Shown: one piece after another, positions 1 to 55,892 of the stretch
Position numbering within the stretch: the stretch's first letter is position 1
Layout: each line of letters starts with the position of its first letter
Source of the DNA: Tubiluchus corallicola
Taxonomy: Eukaryota; Priapulida; Priapulimorpha; Priapulimorphida; Tubiluchidae
NCBI GenBank assembly: GCA_030141605.1
Contig: JAQGDQ010000703.1
Location: 45,748-109,747 of the forward strand
Direction of reading: 5' to 3'
DNA length: 64,000 nt
Made by a program: the position numbers and the translations under genes
The notes under the pieces: model-generated
What the model was told of the DNA's origin: nothing
The model's input: the letters and a program-made list of their open reading frames with translations, nothing else
Databases searched by the model: none

Positions 1-398
1 TTGCATATATACATTAGCTTCTCGGCTGACTGTATTTTAGTACCGACACAACGCTTAGTATACGGATCAGTTTTCCCACCCTTGAACGGCTGAAATGAAG
101 CATCATCGATAAACTCGGTTTGCTCTATAACATTGAAGCTGAGATCAACACCTTCATCCGTTGTCTTGGTAACCTCTCCCCAGTATAGGAAATGATCGTT
201 GTTTACAACCCGTCCACTAAAATCCGTCTGCGACAACACAGATATATGATCAGTGTAATATTCATCCGCTAGAGAGCGCACAAAACGGTTACATAAGTGA
301 GACTTGCCAACACCGACAGCGCCTTTCTCTCGCTCCGTCCCAGACAAGCCCACAACAGACACGTTAAAGATGCGCCAGTCACCTTTCTTTCCAGCCAT
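1..398 (-). CDS. ARHGAP35/ARHGAP5: p190RhoGAP homologue (ARHGAP5/ARHGAP35), N-terminal coding exon, partial
   Basis: Reading leftward from the ATG at 398 gives about 132 codons beginning [20 protein letters not shown], open to the window edge. It shows the p190 N-terminal GTP-binding domain: the P-loop-like segment [11 protein letters not shown], the stretch [14 protein letters not shown], the stretch EQTEFIDD, and SAEKLMYIC at the edge. All of these are near-identical to my recollection of vertebrate ARHGAP5/35. The family couples this GTP-binding domain to FF domains, pseudoGTPase domains and a C-terminal RhoGAP domain that inactivates Rho at the plasma membrane and cytoskeleton; only the first domain is in the window. 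The ATG is chosen because it is the first in frame and sits at the family's usual start. No frameshift or stop is seen. Whether it corresponds to paralogue 5 or 35 cannot be decided; a single invertebrate gene may predate the split. Confidence 0.93.
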   Translation of the reverse strand, partial: MAGKKGDWRIFNVSVVGLSGTEREKGAVGVGKSHLCNRFVRSLADEYYTDHISVLSQTDFSGRVVNNDHFLYWGEVTKTTDEGVDLSFNVIEQTEFIDDASFQPFKGGKTDPYTKRCVGTKIQSAEKLMYIC

Positions 399-2420
399 AG
401 CGAGCAGATGGAGCGACAATCGTTCAGGAATACACAGTTCACATGATTAATTTATTTCCATGACAAGTAGACTTGGGTTTCCAAACAGGCGGATTGTACA
501 AAGGTTTCAAACCAGTACGAATTCTCACTAGTAAATAAACGGCACAAATAAATTGTCACAAACTTTCTAATCATTTGAGAATGTTCTGTCGCATAAGTGT
601 TGCCATTCATTTTTATTTGCAGCTTCTAAGCACATGGTAATACATGCCAATGCCTAAAAAAGAACAAACTTCCTACAACAAATAAAAAACACATATAAAC
701 ATTTGCTAATATTGTACTAGCAAATATCTGCTATTGGAATAAGTTCATAGTAAATACTTTATGAGTACGAAAACTTGCGAATTTGAATGATTTAGCAAAA
801 TATAAAATTGATCACATAAAAAACACTGCATTAAATAAACTCATAGTAAATACTTTATGGATTAAGAAAACATCCAAATTTGAATGATTTAGCAATTCAA
901 CATTAAATTTAATCGCATTAAATAACACTGCATGAAGTTCAAATACACAATGAGAGCATCCATAGCACAACTTCACAAGCTAAGCAAAAGAAAAAATTAC
1001 TTTATCTTCTGAAAAAGATTAATAATGTTTTTTGGTAAGCGGGTGGAATTTTTTGGTGCACACTGGACAGTGAGAAAGACGTTTTTACAGTTAACGCGAA
1101 TGTTTTAACTTACTAAACCTAATGTTAAATAACATAACTTTGTATGGAAAATTTTCTTTGAAAATTTACTTGAAAATTTCACTTTCTCCTCCTTTAAAAA
1201 AGTCACAACTTTCACAATTCTCAAATTTTTAGAAATGAAATGTTGGACTCAAATGAACGTCACTACAGATTCGTTTTGTTACCTTCTTCAAGTTCTTTTA
1301 GAAAATTCGATGCTGCAATTTTATGCAAATATAATATAATACTGTGTTTGACACAAATTGGAGTATTCAACAAAATCAAAAATAGGAAATTTTAAATTAA
1401 TCTTACACATTAGTCATTCACAACTTAGAAATCATTCAGTGAAAAAACTTGCAAACGGCATTACGAACAAATAAATTATAAATCGGCCAATTATCCTATC
1501 ACAGAATGACTTATTTAGGCAGTCAGTTCATCATTTTACAATAATAATCCATAAAATATTCACGTAAATTTCACACCCAGCAAACGCCATATTGCAAAAT
1601 CACGAAAATGACATCGCAAATACACCACCCGATTCTGCGCCTGAAAAGACAAACATACTGGTACAGTCATTGTTATTTTCTCAAAATAGAGCAGCATTCG
1701 AAGAAATGTAGGACATCTTCCACGTTATTCAATGTAGGTCCACGGTTTGATACTTGAATATTTTTCTTTTTGTGGCTTTAGCATTTATTTCCAACATTAC
1801 GCTCAAGAAAAGTTGCTTTAAAAAGTTGTATTAGCCCTCGACACCAGTAGTGGGTGTTTTTGCTTTTACTTTACTTTTATTACTGACACTTACAGATGAC
1901 CAGCAACTTCATCTAAATGTCAATGTAATCAGTGACGATGGTAATTGGTGCTGTAAGTTGTAAAGACTAACTTAAGAACACACAGACTTGCTGCAAAATA
2001 TGCCTTACTATCTTTTTTGCTTAAGATCTCTGTTATAATCGTTTAAAGATTCTTTTGTGCTTGGAAATTTGAGTTTTGTAAAAAAGACAATCCTCTCTTC
2101 AAACAAAATACTTCATAATACATAATAGTAATTTCATTAAGGCACTTCGGGTAAAGGTAAACATAGTAATTTTAATAACCGTACTAAATTTCCCGTTTGA
2201 ATCAGAAAAGAGTAGAAAGTGCAACTATAACAACTGCACCGACAACAAGAACAACAATAATGAAGATGACATAATTCAGGTCAGCAACATTTTTGATTCA
2301 AATAAGCGTTTGCCTGCTAGACTCAATGCAGTAAGATTCCCATTGTGCATGGTAACGAGAGCATAATTATGAGACATGATATCGTTTCATGATGTAGTGA
2401 CGTTGACTATGAATCCTTGC
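399..2420. other. Upstream region of the p190RhoGAP gene; no gene seen
   Basis: AT-rich sequence with no conserved reading frame on either strand. It presumably holds the promoter and 5' UTR of the minus-strand p190RhoGAP gene. I could not recognise a TATA box, a convincing 5' splice acceptor or a CpG-rich block. Short near-repeats occur around 740-920 (a segment ending in gcaaatttgaatgatttagc-like sequence appears twice). Confidence 0.5.
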
Positions 2421-2424
2421 ATTA

Positions 2425-2640
2425 TCTTAAATAATTCATTTCAATTCAATTTCAATTTATTTATCTCTTTATAGTGTTACAATAAAACATGATTAATAAA
2501 AGAATCTCTAATAAGTTTTGAAAAATGGTTAAAATGTATAGATAGATCTAGAACTAGAGAAAGGATAGCGAAAAGACTATAAAGTCACCTAGTCTGCTAT
2601 CCTTTACCAAATATAGATAAAAAGAATTTTTAGACACTGG
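2425..2640 (-). mobile_element. Possible LINE 3' tail fragment
   Basis: A simple A/T-rich stretch (caattcaatttcaatttattt) is followed by sequence that in reverse resembles the 3' UTR of CR1/RTE-like retrotransposons. No coding part is left. The call rests only on resemblance to other LINE tails in this window. Confidence 0.25.
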
Positions 2641-3168
2641 TGGGCATTAATGTTATCAGTTTAATTTAGGAAACATTAGTAATTTTTAAAATTATAACAT
2701 TTTCTATATAATCCAGAGAAAATAATATACATGTAGTTTAATTAGCGGGCAACAAAATAAGGTCAATAAGCGTCAACTTCAATAAAAACTGTAAAAGTGC
2801 ACACAGTGGTATACACCTCTCTAAGGTCGGTAGCAGAGTAATTCCAGTGCAGGTTCAGCACTTAAATTCAGCATTGTGGTATTAACAACTGAAAGAAAAC
2901 AGAAGTTCGTCTCGTAAAAGTTAATGGCTGATTTGCTGGCATTCACTGTGTCCTGACTTTTGTCTTCAACTATTGCTGGTATTTACTTCATTATAGCTAC
3001 AATATTTAAAATAATGTTGTGTAACTTATGACTGCGTAAACTAATGTTACCGAACGGTAAAGTTGCATTTGGTCATTTTTGAGCCAAATACAAACAAAAA
3101 CTCTAAACAAACTGAACACGAAAAAGCACAAAAACTTTGATGCTCTAAGAGCAATCAGTTAATGTTAC

Positions 3169-3640
3169 TTGAAACAGCGCCTTGTTATCAACACCCTCTC
3201 CCACAAGGATACAGCTGGTGTCATTGTCACTCGCAATCCCTCTAGCTCGCTCTCTCGAGCAAATAAGCTATGCCGTAAATTTTACTATTGCACCAATGCT
3301 GTAAAAACACGTCTATTCAATCCTTACTGTAATAGCTTCTACTATATAGCCACCTGGCGGCATTTTCATAATTATAATCTGAACAAACTTAAGGTTGCTC
3401 ATAATAAATCAATGCGAAAATTTTTCAATTATCAGTTTGATCACAGTGCCAGGGACATTTCTGGGACGCATAAATTAGTGTACTTTGATGTTATTTACAG
3501 GAAAAGCATTTACAGTCTGGATACTAGAATTTCAAACAGTAAAAACTTGTTATGTAGAACGATATTCGGTAGTGATACTTTATTTACTTCCAGTATAAGA
3601 AAGATTTGGAGAACGAAATTGTATGCTTAATTTTTACATT
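3169..3640 (+). pseudogene. LINE reverse transcriptase, C-terminal fragment (degenerate)
   Basis: The frame from about 3259 encodes ANKLCRKFYYCTNAVKTRLF, then LKVAHNKSMRKFF and, near the end, YRKSIYSLDTRISNSKNLL. This is the typical end of a CR1/Jockey-type reverse transcriptase, with the -KVAYNN-R- and -IY-F--RL--S-N- signatures. There is no catalytic domain, so it is a 5'-truncated dead copy. The first ~30 codons before it do not look related. It lies between p190RhoGAP and VCPIP1. Confidence 0.75.
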
Positions 3641-4052
3641 GTTGATATTCATTGATATAATGATTGAAGCTAATGCGAAATGTTATTATTATTATTATTA
3701 TTTGTAATGTTGTTTGGTGTTGTTTACCTTGTGTGCTTTGTGTTGTTTATTTACTTGTATTTTTGTTGTATATATATGAACAAAAGTTTGAAATAAAGAA
3801 GTAAATCAAAAATCAAATTTACCCGAAACAATGATTATAATGCATGGTGGAATCATAGTGGTACAGTTAGATGAACATGCTTGTTCAGTAAACATACATA
3901 TAAAAACCAAATGCATGTAAATTGAAGAACAATTTATCTTATATTACAGGTTTTAGGCACACCACTAAATATTTATTATAAAAAATAACAACATTACACA
4001 TTTCTTATCGTAAATGTTTCAAGTACAAGCAGGCAGCACAAAAATCTTGCAA
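3641..4052 (+). mobile_element. Probable 3' UTR of the LINE fragment, then unassigned sequence
   Basis: The stop of the LINE frame is followed by an (att)n run near 3681-3700 and an AATAAA at about 3794, as expected of a retrotransposon 3' end. The rest up to 4052 holds nothing I recognise. Confidence 0.4.
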
Positions 4053-4408
4053 AATGCTGTGACAATATTTTATTCCATATTGCAACAATGTTGTGCCAAT
4101 ATTTTATTCCATATTGCAACAATGTTGTGACAATATTTTACTCCATATTGCAAGAATGTTGTGACAATATTTTACTCCATATTGCAACAATGTTGTGACA
4201 ATATTTTATTCCATATTGCAACAATGTTGTGACAATATTTTATTCCATATTGCAACAATGTTGTGACAATATTTTATTCCATATTGCAACAATGTTGTGA
4301 CAATATTTTACTCCGTATTGCAAGAATGTTGTGACAATATTTTATTCCATATTGCAACAATGTTGTGACAATATTTTATTCCATATTGCAACAATGTTGT
4401 GGCAATAC
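4053..4408. repeat. Minisatellite, 34-bp unit, ~10 copies
   Basis: The unit runs from tgttgtgacaatatttta to ccatattgcaacaa. Copies are very similar, differing at a few positions (tgccaat, actccg). The flanking ~100 bp carries diverged half-units (caatattgtcataatatg), which suggests decay at the right edge. Confidence 0.95.
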
Positions 4409-4802
4409 TGGTACTCATACTGCCACAATATTTATGCATTTCACACAAATATTGTCATAATATGAAAAAATACTGACAAAAAATATTGGTACAATTTTAT
4501 AGCAAGTCACATTTCCAAGTTGTCCCAAAATTTGCAAGAATTATCGCAACATCATTGTGCCTGCTTGGGTTTGTGTCTTTATTAAATCAATAACAGGCTG
4601 CTGGTATCATTATAAGTTGCAAAAAGTTTTAAAAATGCATTTATATGAAGAAAGCGTGTTCCTGAAAAAGATATCTATTTTGGAAACAGTGAACACAAAA
4701 TTACACCTTAAAATTAAAATTAAAGCTAACATTAGACGCAGGAGCAAAATTTAGCAAGCAAGTGATAATACGACAACCCACACGGGTTGTTCTAAACAGC
4801 CA

Positions 4803-4825
4803 TGCAGGGGCGTAGCCAGGTTCTA
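4803..4825 (+). mobile_element. Terminal-inverted-repeat-like end of a DNA transposon
   Basis: The motif caggggcgtagccagg is a common terminus of hAT-like non-autonomous elements in animals. I could not find its partner terminus nearby, so this may be a solo or truncated end. Confidence 0.4.
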
Positions 4826-4918
4826 AATGTAAATTGTATATATAAACGTATATCTATCGTATATTGCACAAACACCACGAATAACTTGGATATTGAAACA
4901 TCCCAGAATTAAAAGGAA

Positions 4919-4931
4919 AGGTCAAAGGTCA
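4919..4931 (+). promoter_or_regulatory. Perfect DR1 nuclear-receptor-type motif
   Basis: AGGTCAAAGGTCA is two direct half-sites with a 1-base spacer, the consensus DR1 for RXR/HNF4-type receptors. A chance or repeat-derived origin is quite possible; a second perfect copy lies at 52377-52389. Confidence 0.35.
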
Positions 4932-5708
4932 AGTCGTGTAGAAAGTTAGGCTTATTCCAATGTTTGCGAAAAATGTTACGAAGATTTAGTAATAAAGTCT
5001 GATGAGCACCTCGTGTAATTAGTAAAATCACTTCAAAGTCAAAATCATTTCACACTTTAACGCTCCCATTTTGAATACCCATCCTTCTGCCAAGTCAGCA
5101 GAAGAAAAGCAGTACACCTGTCGATTTCCGTCAAAAAATTAGATAGCGAACTTTAAGCAGATAGATTGAAGTTTAAGCAACACGTATTTACAGAAAGACA
5201 TGACGCGCTTACGAAAAGTCATTAAGCTCGTCAATTATGCCAGTCAATGGCGACTACCATCATACCTGAATTAACTTTATGATTTACAGATATTTTTTTC
5301 AAATTTATTTGTTGCATTTTCTGAAGTCGACAGTAAAATAAACCGAACATTTACTAAGTGACTTGTTCCTCTCCTTTAAGCCAAACAAACACCAAATAGA
5401 TTAATCTTCGCTTGAAAATACAACTTCTTTACAAAACAACAAACCAATTTTGTTTTGCCAAGAAACAAAACAAATAAGTTTAGTTAGTACAAAATATGAC
5501 GACGTGACTGCATTAATTAATACGATGGAAAATCCCAGCACAAACCCGTCTGATACGGTACTATAACTAAAGTAAAAACAACTAAGAACACCAACCGACC
5601 AACTGTGATTCAAAAGTAACAAGCTTTTCATTTAGTCTGTCATGTCTGACCGAGTGTCTGTGTGTGATAGTCAGTTTCATCTGACTTGCCAACTTGGCAA
5701 TGAACACT

Positions 5709-6366
5709 CAGTGGCGTAGCAAGCGCTTGTGGCACCCCTTTGCGAAAAAACCTTTGGCCCTACCCCTTTTAATATTTTGATCATTTGTTTCCTGGACCAA
5801 GCCACAAATTGTGTACGTCTTATACGTCTTTGATCCCGACTTTCCTTTTTTGACATGATGGGATAAAGATAAACGAATTTTTTCTAAGAATCACCCTGAG
5901 TTTGATTTGTGGTACTGCAGCAGAGTAACTCTTTTCTAAGCATTAGTTGCTCATAACACCACAGTCATTAAACATTCAGCTCCAGCATTAAAACATGTAA
6001 AGATTATGAAAGATACAGAACACTACAGGTTTTCATAATAATACAATCAGCATTTAGAGAAACGTCACTGTTTCTCTCAAAATTATCAATCTGCTAAGTC
6101 ACAAGATACCCTACACACACCGTTAAGTAACAACATTAGTCTTTTTGCTAGGCTGAATGTAGTAATTAAGTCAGCTACGATGATCTCTGACTAGGCAGTT
6201 TTGTTGCAGTTTGAAAACTTTTGTTAATTATTTTGTTAATGTCGGATTTGTAATCAATTCAACATTAATAATTAAAGGTTACCGAACTCTGGAAGAATTT
6301 TGCAGCCTTTCAACTTGCACCAGGGGACGATTGTCCCCCTGTCACCCCCACCTTGCTACGCCTCTG
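5709..6366. mobile_element. Non-autonomous hAT-like MITE (family C), ~658 bp
   Basis: The termini are CAGTGGCGTAGCAAG and CTTGCTACGCCTCTG, which are 15-bp inverted repeats with one mismatch. The flanks (tgaacact and gaaccacc) resemble a degenerate 8-bp target duplication. A reverse-oriented relative lies at about 47440-48080 and a partial one at 35120-35580. No transposase frame is present. Confidence 0.8.
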
Positions 6367-6541
6367 GAACCACCCCAGAAAAAGCTCCTGTGATAACAAG
6401 TCAGTACGTGCGACGTCATCATTTACAAATTCACACTAACGCAAAATAAAATCGTCCATTTGCAAATGAAACACTTTGCACGGCAACAAGATGAAAAAAT
6501 TACGATGTTCAACTATATTACAACAACTTTTAAACAAAAGC

Positions 6542-51179
<44,638 letters not shown>

Positions 51180-51224
51180 TTCCAGACTGCTACAAAATAA
51201 AGATAATTGCACTAATTATGAAGA

Positions 51225-51730
51225 AACATTTACAGTTGTAACCAGTAACATGTTCTGTGCAATACTACTTCTGCTGTCTGAAATTAGAGATGGGTGATAT
51301 TGAAATTCGATTGTAATATTTTTCTTGTAATTCGATTGTTGTAACCAGTAATATGTTCTGTGCAATACTGCTTCTGCTGTCTGAAATTCGATTGTAATCT
51401 TGTTCTTGTAATTCGATAGTTGTAACCAGTAACATGTTCTGTGCAATACTACTTCTGCTGTCTGAAATTAGTGATGGGCGATTGTGAAATTTGAATGTAA
51501 TCTTGTTCTTGTAATTCGATAGTTGTAACCAGTAACATGTTCTGTGCAATACTGCTTCTGCTGTCTGAAATTAGTGATGGGTGATTTTGAAATTCGATTA
51601 TAATCTTGTTCTTGTAATTCAATAGTTGCAACCAGTAACATGTTCTGTGCAATACTGCTTCTGCTGTCTGAAATTAGTGATGGGCGATTCTGAAATTCGA
51701 TTACAATCTTGTTCTTGTAATTCGATATCA
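51225..51730. repeat. ~106-bp tandem array made of host flank plus the end of a MITE, ~5 copies
   Basis: Each unit joins gtaaccagtaacatgttctg, the target-site sequence tctgaaat and the MITE end tagtgatgggcgatt plus ~50 bp of its interior. The innermost copy continues into the intact MITE at 51675-52148. It begins ~35 bp upstream (in transcript sense) of the exon 1 acceptor. Confidence 0.92.
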
Positions 51731-52148
51731 CGATTAATCTTTTGCAGCAATTTTTAGTGTTTCAGCCACATTTGTCAAACATTGCAGCAGTGAAATACAG
51801 TCTATAAACTTCTTCATGGCTTTCATCACTGTCTGCCATTTTTGTACTTGCAAACTGTTTTTATAGACAAGTACATTCATTCACTACTATGTCAACTGCA
51901 CACGTCACGTGAAAACGAATAAGAAAACCCAGTTTGCAACACTGTGGTTTGCAACTGTGTGCATTGTGTAAAGTGAGAAAAATGAAGAAAAATATGCAAG
52001 AATTCAGTTTATTTGTGCTAAAACATTGCATTTCAGTGGATTACAAGTATATTTTGCTCTCGATTAATTGAAATTACTGTTCAATTGCCAATTATATCGA
52101 TTTACACATGGTTGTAATCTCGATTACTCTAGTAATTGCCCGTCACTG
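51675..52148. mobile_element. hAT-type MITE, 474 bp, with 8-bp target duplication
   Basis: Termini TAGTGATGGGCGAT and ATTGCCCGTCACTG, flanked by perfect 8-bp repeats TCTGAAAT (51667-51674 and 52149-52156). The interior is rich in aattcgattgtaatct-like motifs. No transposase. Confidence 0.9.
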
Positions 52149-52159
52149 TCTGAAATGTC

Positions 52160-53195
52160 TTCCTTATCTGAGACTTAATGACCAGTCAGACCAGTGGTCT
52201 TGATGCTTTAACCACCTAAAGCCAGTCTACAGCACTGTAAACCTGTTTGTATTGTAAACAACTAATCCTACCTGCAACCGTTCATCTAGTGTGTCTAACT
52301 CCTAGCTGAGCTTTCAGTCATCTATTACAAAAACTCTACAAGGTGATAACAAAAAAACTGCCCTTTAAGCAATCCAAGGTCAAAGGTCACTAGGTGGTTC
52401 ACCAGAGTGCAGGTCAACCAAGTACATAAGCTAATTAATTTTTTGGTTGAACAGTTGCTTACAGCTTTGGCACATTTTATTACTACCCATCAATGTTCAA
52501 TTGCAAGATAAATTATTCTTATTCTTAAAAAAGCTCACTGCTGTTTACAAAGTAACAGTTAGTGCATCCGCATCCGTGTTTGAATAATTATTTTGAGGAT
52601 TTAATATTATGGCCTACTCACAAATTTAATAAATTAATAAACAAGACACCATTAGTTCAAAATTCACACGGAAACGCAATACTGATTTCTCATGTGGTTT
52701 GCAATTTAACATGATAAAGTAAACACACTTAACAAGCGGCATAATGTGTAAACAGATCATAGTTCACATCAAGATGTCATATTAATAAATTATTTTACTT
52801 ACCGTTTCGAATCCTTGTGAGTAAACGTTGCAAACTATAAAATACATGTGCCGTTTAGTTGCTGTTTGGACTTGTTTTTTTCAGTCTTCATGATCGATGG
52901 TGAGATTAACTCGAGTCATTAAAGGAGAATTGCGTTATACGTTTTTTTTGTTGCGCGAATCAACCACTTTTACCGCAAATGTACGTTTAATCTAATAATT
53001 GCAAAAAATCTTACGTTTTAACCTGGCTGACCTAAATACGATGTTGTTTCAAATAATATCATTAATTTTGTACATAATTCTTTCACGACTTTATCATGAC
53101 TTTATAGTACAGTTGCGTAAACTCACTTATTTGCACTCTCACTCAAATATCGACGTACTGACTCAGAGCCAATTCCCAACGACGCCGACAGTCAG
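52160..53195. other. 5' flank of VCPIP1, no further gene seen
   Basis: Includes a perfect DR1 motif AGGTCAAAGGTCA at 52377-52389 and the candidate 5' exon at 52803. If that exon is real, the VCPIP1 promoter lies around 52860-53200. No TATA box recognised. Confidence 0.4.
52803..52860 (-). other. VCPIP1: Candidate 5' non-coding exon of VCPIP1 (5' end not defined)
   Basis: On the minus strand the sequence GGATTCGAAACG is followed by the strong donor GTAAGTAAAA at 52802. The first coding exon has an upstream acceptor (TTTATTTTGTAG, ending at 51190) that needs a donor, and this is the best candidate. It carries a short upstream ATG whose frame hits a stop just after joining, so it would be 5' UTR. 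Inference only. Confidence 0.4.
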
Positions 53196-53198
53196 ATG

Positions 53199-54500
53199 AC
53201 ATTTAGTAAATCAAAGTCACAATACGTGACAGTAAGCAAAATCAAAGAATTCGTAAAAAACATTATAGAAAAAAATGACTTGTATGTAAGAAGTGTTTTA
53301 GAAGAAACTTTCAATATTAATTTTAAAAGGTTCTATTACAGAAAAGAGAGACCATTGTTTGAGCATTAGGGGTGAGCATCGAATGCAGATTCGAATAATT
53401 CAGCATTTCAATCACATATGTTCCTGATCATTAAAACGATTGAAACATCATGCAATTAGCATAATTTAGCTGTGATTTCTGCGCACAACTTTAAACAAAT
53501 TACTAGTGGTTTTATTGCAGAACAAAATCTAGTGATATGCATGACTAATTTTTACTGGTGGTTCGAAAACTTGTTCGAAAATCGTTCAATCTCAATTCGA
53601 ATTCGAAACACTGAAGTTCGGTTCGATTCGAATTCGAAAGTCACAAATTCGGCTCGATTCGAATTCGCTTTCTGGTAGAGAATGCTCACCCCTATTGAGC
53701 ATAAGCAAAAGAGGGGAACAGTGTCATATATGAAGAGAGAATTGATGTCGCGGAGTAGTGAAAAAGAAGTTGTTAGAAAGTGTATGAGAATAAGAATTCT
53801 CTTGTTTGAAACAACAACTATGCCATCATTAATGCACTATACTGAAGCTTGGGGCCGACTAAATGAAGCAAAGTGGGATGAAATGGAAAAACTGCAGAGA
53901 GCTATAGCATGTACAATCTTGAATCAAATGAGTTTGGCAAGTTACTGTGTGCTAACATGATATTAGGCCTTTGGCCCATAAGACAGAGAATATCTTATGA
54001 GCAATTAAGGTCATACGAACACTATGGATTTTTGAGGAAGAAAGAAATGCAAATAAAGTATTTCAGCAGTGTTGGAAAAGGAAATTTTTGGAAGTTGGAC
54101 TGAAGACATAAAAGAAACAGCAGAGTCGTACGAAATAGATATAAATGATGTGAGATTAAAGCAAATAAATAAATCTGAACGGAAACAATAAATAAAACTA
54201 GCTGTTATATAAAAATTATTGAACTAATGAGTGGAAAACATTACTAAAGAAAAAGTGTCAGAAAATGAATAAAGCTGAGATTTATAGAAAATGCTGTAGG
54301 AAAGTGGAATAAACCCATTATAATACGTGAGCAAGTGTAACCAAAAAAATCTATGAACTAACATAATGGAAAGTGAACATGATTAAAGTTAAAACAAATT
54401 TTAAAAACGAGTTCAACAATGATTTGAAATATCTTGAGCGTAAAAATCAGCATGACACAACTGAACATTTACTGAAATGTGAGAAAGCTTTAATTGAGTG
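53199..54500 (+). pseudogene. LINE RT C-terminal region interrupted by a MITE
   Basis: Left of the MITE the frame reads VLEETFNINFKRFYYRKERP. Right of it: KRGTVSYMKRELMSRSSEKE, TTTMPSLMHYTEAWGRLNEA, then (frame shift) LGLWPIRQRISYEQLRSY. This matches the 'T-PSL-YN-EAW' and 'GLWPI--RI-Y-RL' region of a retrotransposon ORF2. The LINE frame reads on if the MITE and one target copy are removed, so the MITE came later. Many later frame breaks. Confidence 0.82.
53369..53693. mobile_element. hAT-type MITE, ~325 bp, 8-bp target duplication
   Basis: Termini TAGGGGTGAGCAT and ATGCTCACCCCTA, flanked by perfect 8-bp repeats TTGAGCAT. The interior has tcgattcgaattcga palindromic motifs. Inserted in the LINE fragment at 53199-54500. 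Confidence 0.93.
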
Positions 54501-54694
54501 AATCGGATATAGAGTGAAATCTAAATACATTCGAAACAGAAGAGTTGGTAATAATCAATACTAGGATACAAAAAGTAGTGAAAACGAGACAATGTGACTA
54601 GAAATAGAAATTTAGTATTGCAGTTGTATACATTGTAAATGTATGTAAGAGTAATCGCAGACTGTCTGCATTGAGTAAGCAAGGACATCATGTT

Positions 54695-54910
54695 AATGTA
54701 AAATTTTTGGATTGCTACTAGGACTTCTACTTGTTTCTGTCTTTGTGCTAGAAAGGCCAGTGTGAACAAATTGAACCGCCTGATTCAATGACTTATTTTC
54801 ACTTATACCAAGATAAGCACGGCCTAGATGGGTAAGAGCTTTAGTGAGCAAGGCAGAAGACCAATATATCTTTTCATCACTGAGACGTTTTCCATAATAA
54901 TTCTCATTTC
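54695..54910 (-). other. Unassigned coding-like stretch (TPR-like?)
   Basis: A minus-strand frame of ~65 codons reads NENYYGKRLSDEKIYWSSAL, then LTKALTHLGRAYLGISENKS and ends PSSNPKILH before a stop. The composition looks protein-like, and the A-L-HLGRAY--I pattern resembles a tetratricopeptide helix pair. It has no start, no obvious splice link and no family I can name. It may be an exon of an unknown gene or transposon-derived. Confidence 0.3.
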
Positions 54911-54929
54911 CCGATACTTTTCCCTTTTA

Positions 54930-55209
54930 TTAGCCTGTCTTCTAACTACATTTTCTGTACATTCAATGATCTTATACTTGAAAGTTGATGGTGTTCCTGG
55001 TCATCACTGATGACTCGGCTATTAGCCTGTCTTCTAACTATATTTTGTGTACATTCAATGATCTTACTACTTGAAAGTTGATGGTGTTCCTGGTCATCAC
55101 TGATGAATTGGCTATTAGCCTGTCTTCTAACTATATTTTCTTTACATTCAATGATCTTACTACTTGAAAGTTGATGTGTTCCTGGTCATCATTGATGACT
55201 CAGCTATTA
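54930..55209 (-). repeat. 91-bp minisatellite, left part
   Basis: The unit contains gcctgtcttctaactatatt, tacattcaatgatcttacta, cttgaaagttgatg and ttcctggtcatcactgatga. About three copies lie before a LINE insertion at 55212; the array resumes at 55893. Confidence 0.93.
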
Positions 55210-55211
55210 GC

Positions 55212-55854
55212 CATATATATATATATATATATATTGAACCTTAGAACATATATATTGTATAAGAACAGCTTTGGAGTAGAACCATATGTTTATATTAATG
55301 TGCAAGGAAAATACAGGTCTGTGCTTGCAAAGCTAAGAAGTGGTACTCTTCCCCTGGAACTGGAGCATGGTAGGTTTAGAAATGTTAAGGTTGGTGAACG
55401 TTTGTGTAAGATATGTTGCTGTGGAGATGTAGAAGATGAATCTCACTTTATGTTTGTTTGTACACATTATAGACTAGAGAGAGAAGAATTTTTCCAAGAT
55501 ATTAACATGGACCCGGAACAATTAGATAATGTAAATAAATGGAAATATATTATGTCAGAAGAGAATGTCCTTAGGACTGCAAAATATGCTTATCAGATTT
55601 TTAGAATGAGGCAAAGCAAGATATATATTTAATACATGACTTTTCCATTCAGGTATATGTTAAAATTCCATATTATATATTTTCTTTTATTTGATATTCT
55701 ATGTAAATGAACTGCACAGTTATTATGTGATAAATTTTCATGAAATTGACTTGTAAGCCCAAGTGGGCTGGAAACAGCTTTAATAACATTTTACAGTATT
55801 AATTAACACATGAATTATTACATTGTTATTATCATATGTTTATGTCAATAAAGA

Positions 55855-55889
<35 letters not shown>

Positions 55890-55892
55890 CCA
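55212..55892 (+). mobile_element. LINE 3' fragment inserted in the 91-bp array
   Basis: An AT run, then a frame reading YRSVLAKLRSGTLPLELEHG, CKICCCGDVEDESHFMFVC and NVLRTAKYAYQIFRMR. This is the Cys/His-containing C-terminus of a retrotransposon ORF2 ('LAKLRSG-LPL-IE-GR', 'CK-C---EDE-HFLF-C'). The tail is (atca)n at 55857-55890. Flanking ATTAGCC repeats (55205-55211 and 55893-55899) fit a target duplication. 5'-truncated copy. Confidence 0.85.
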
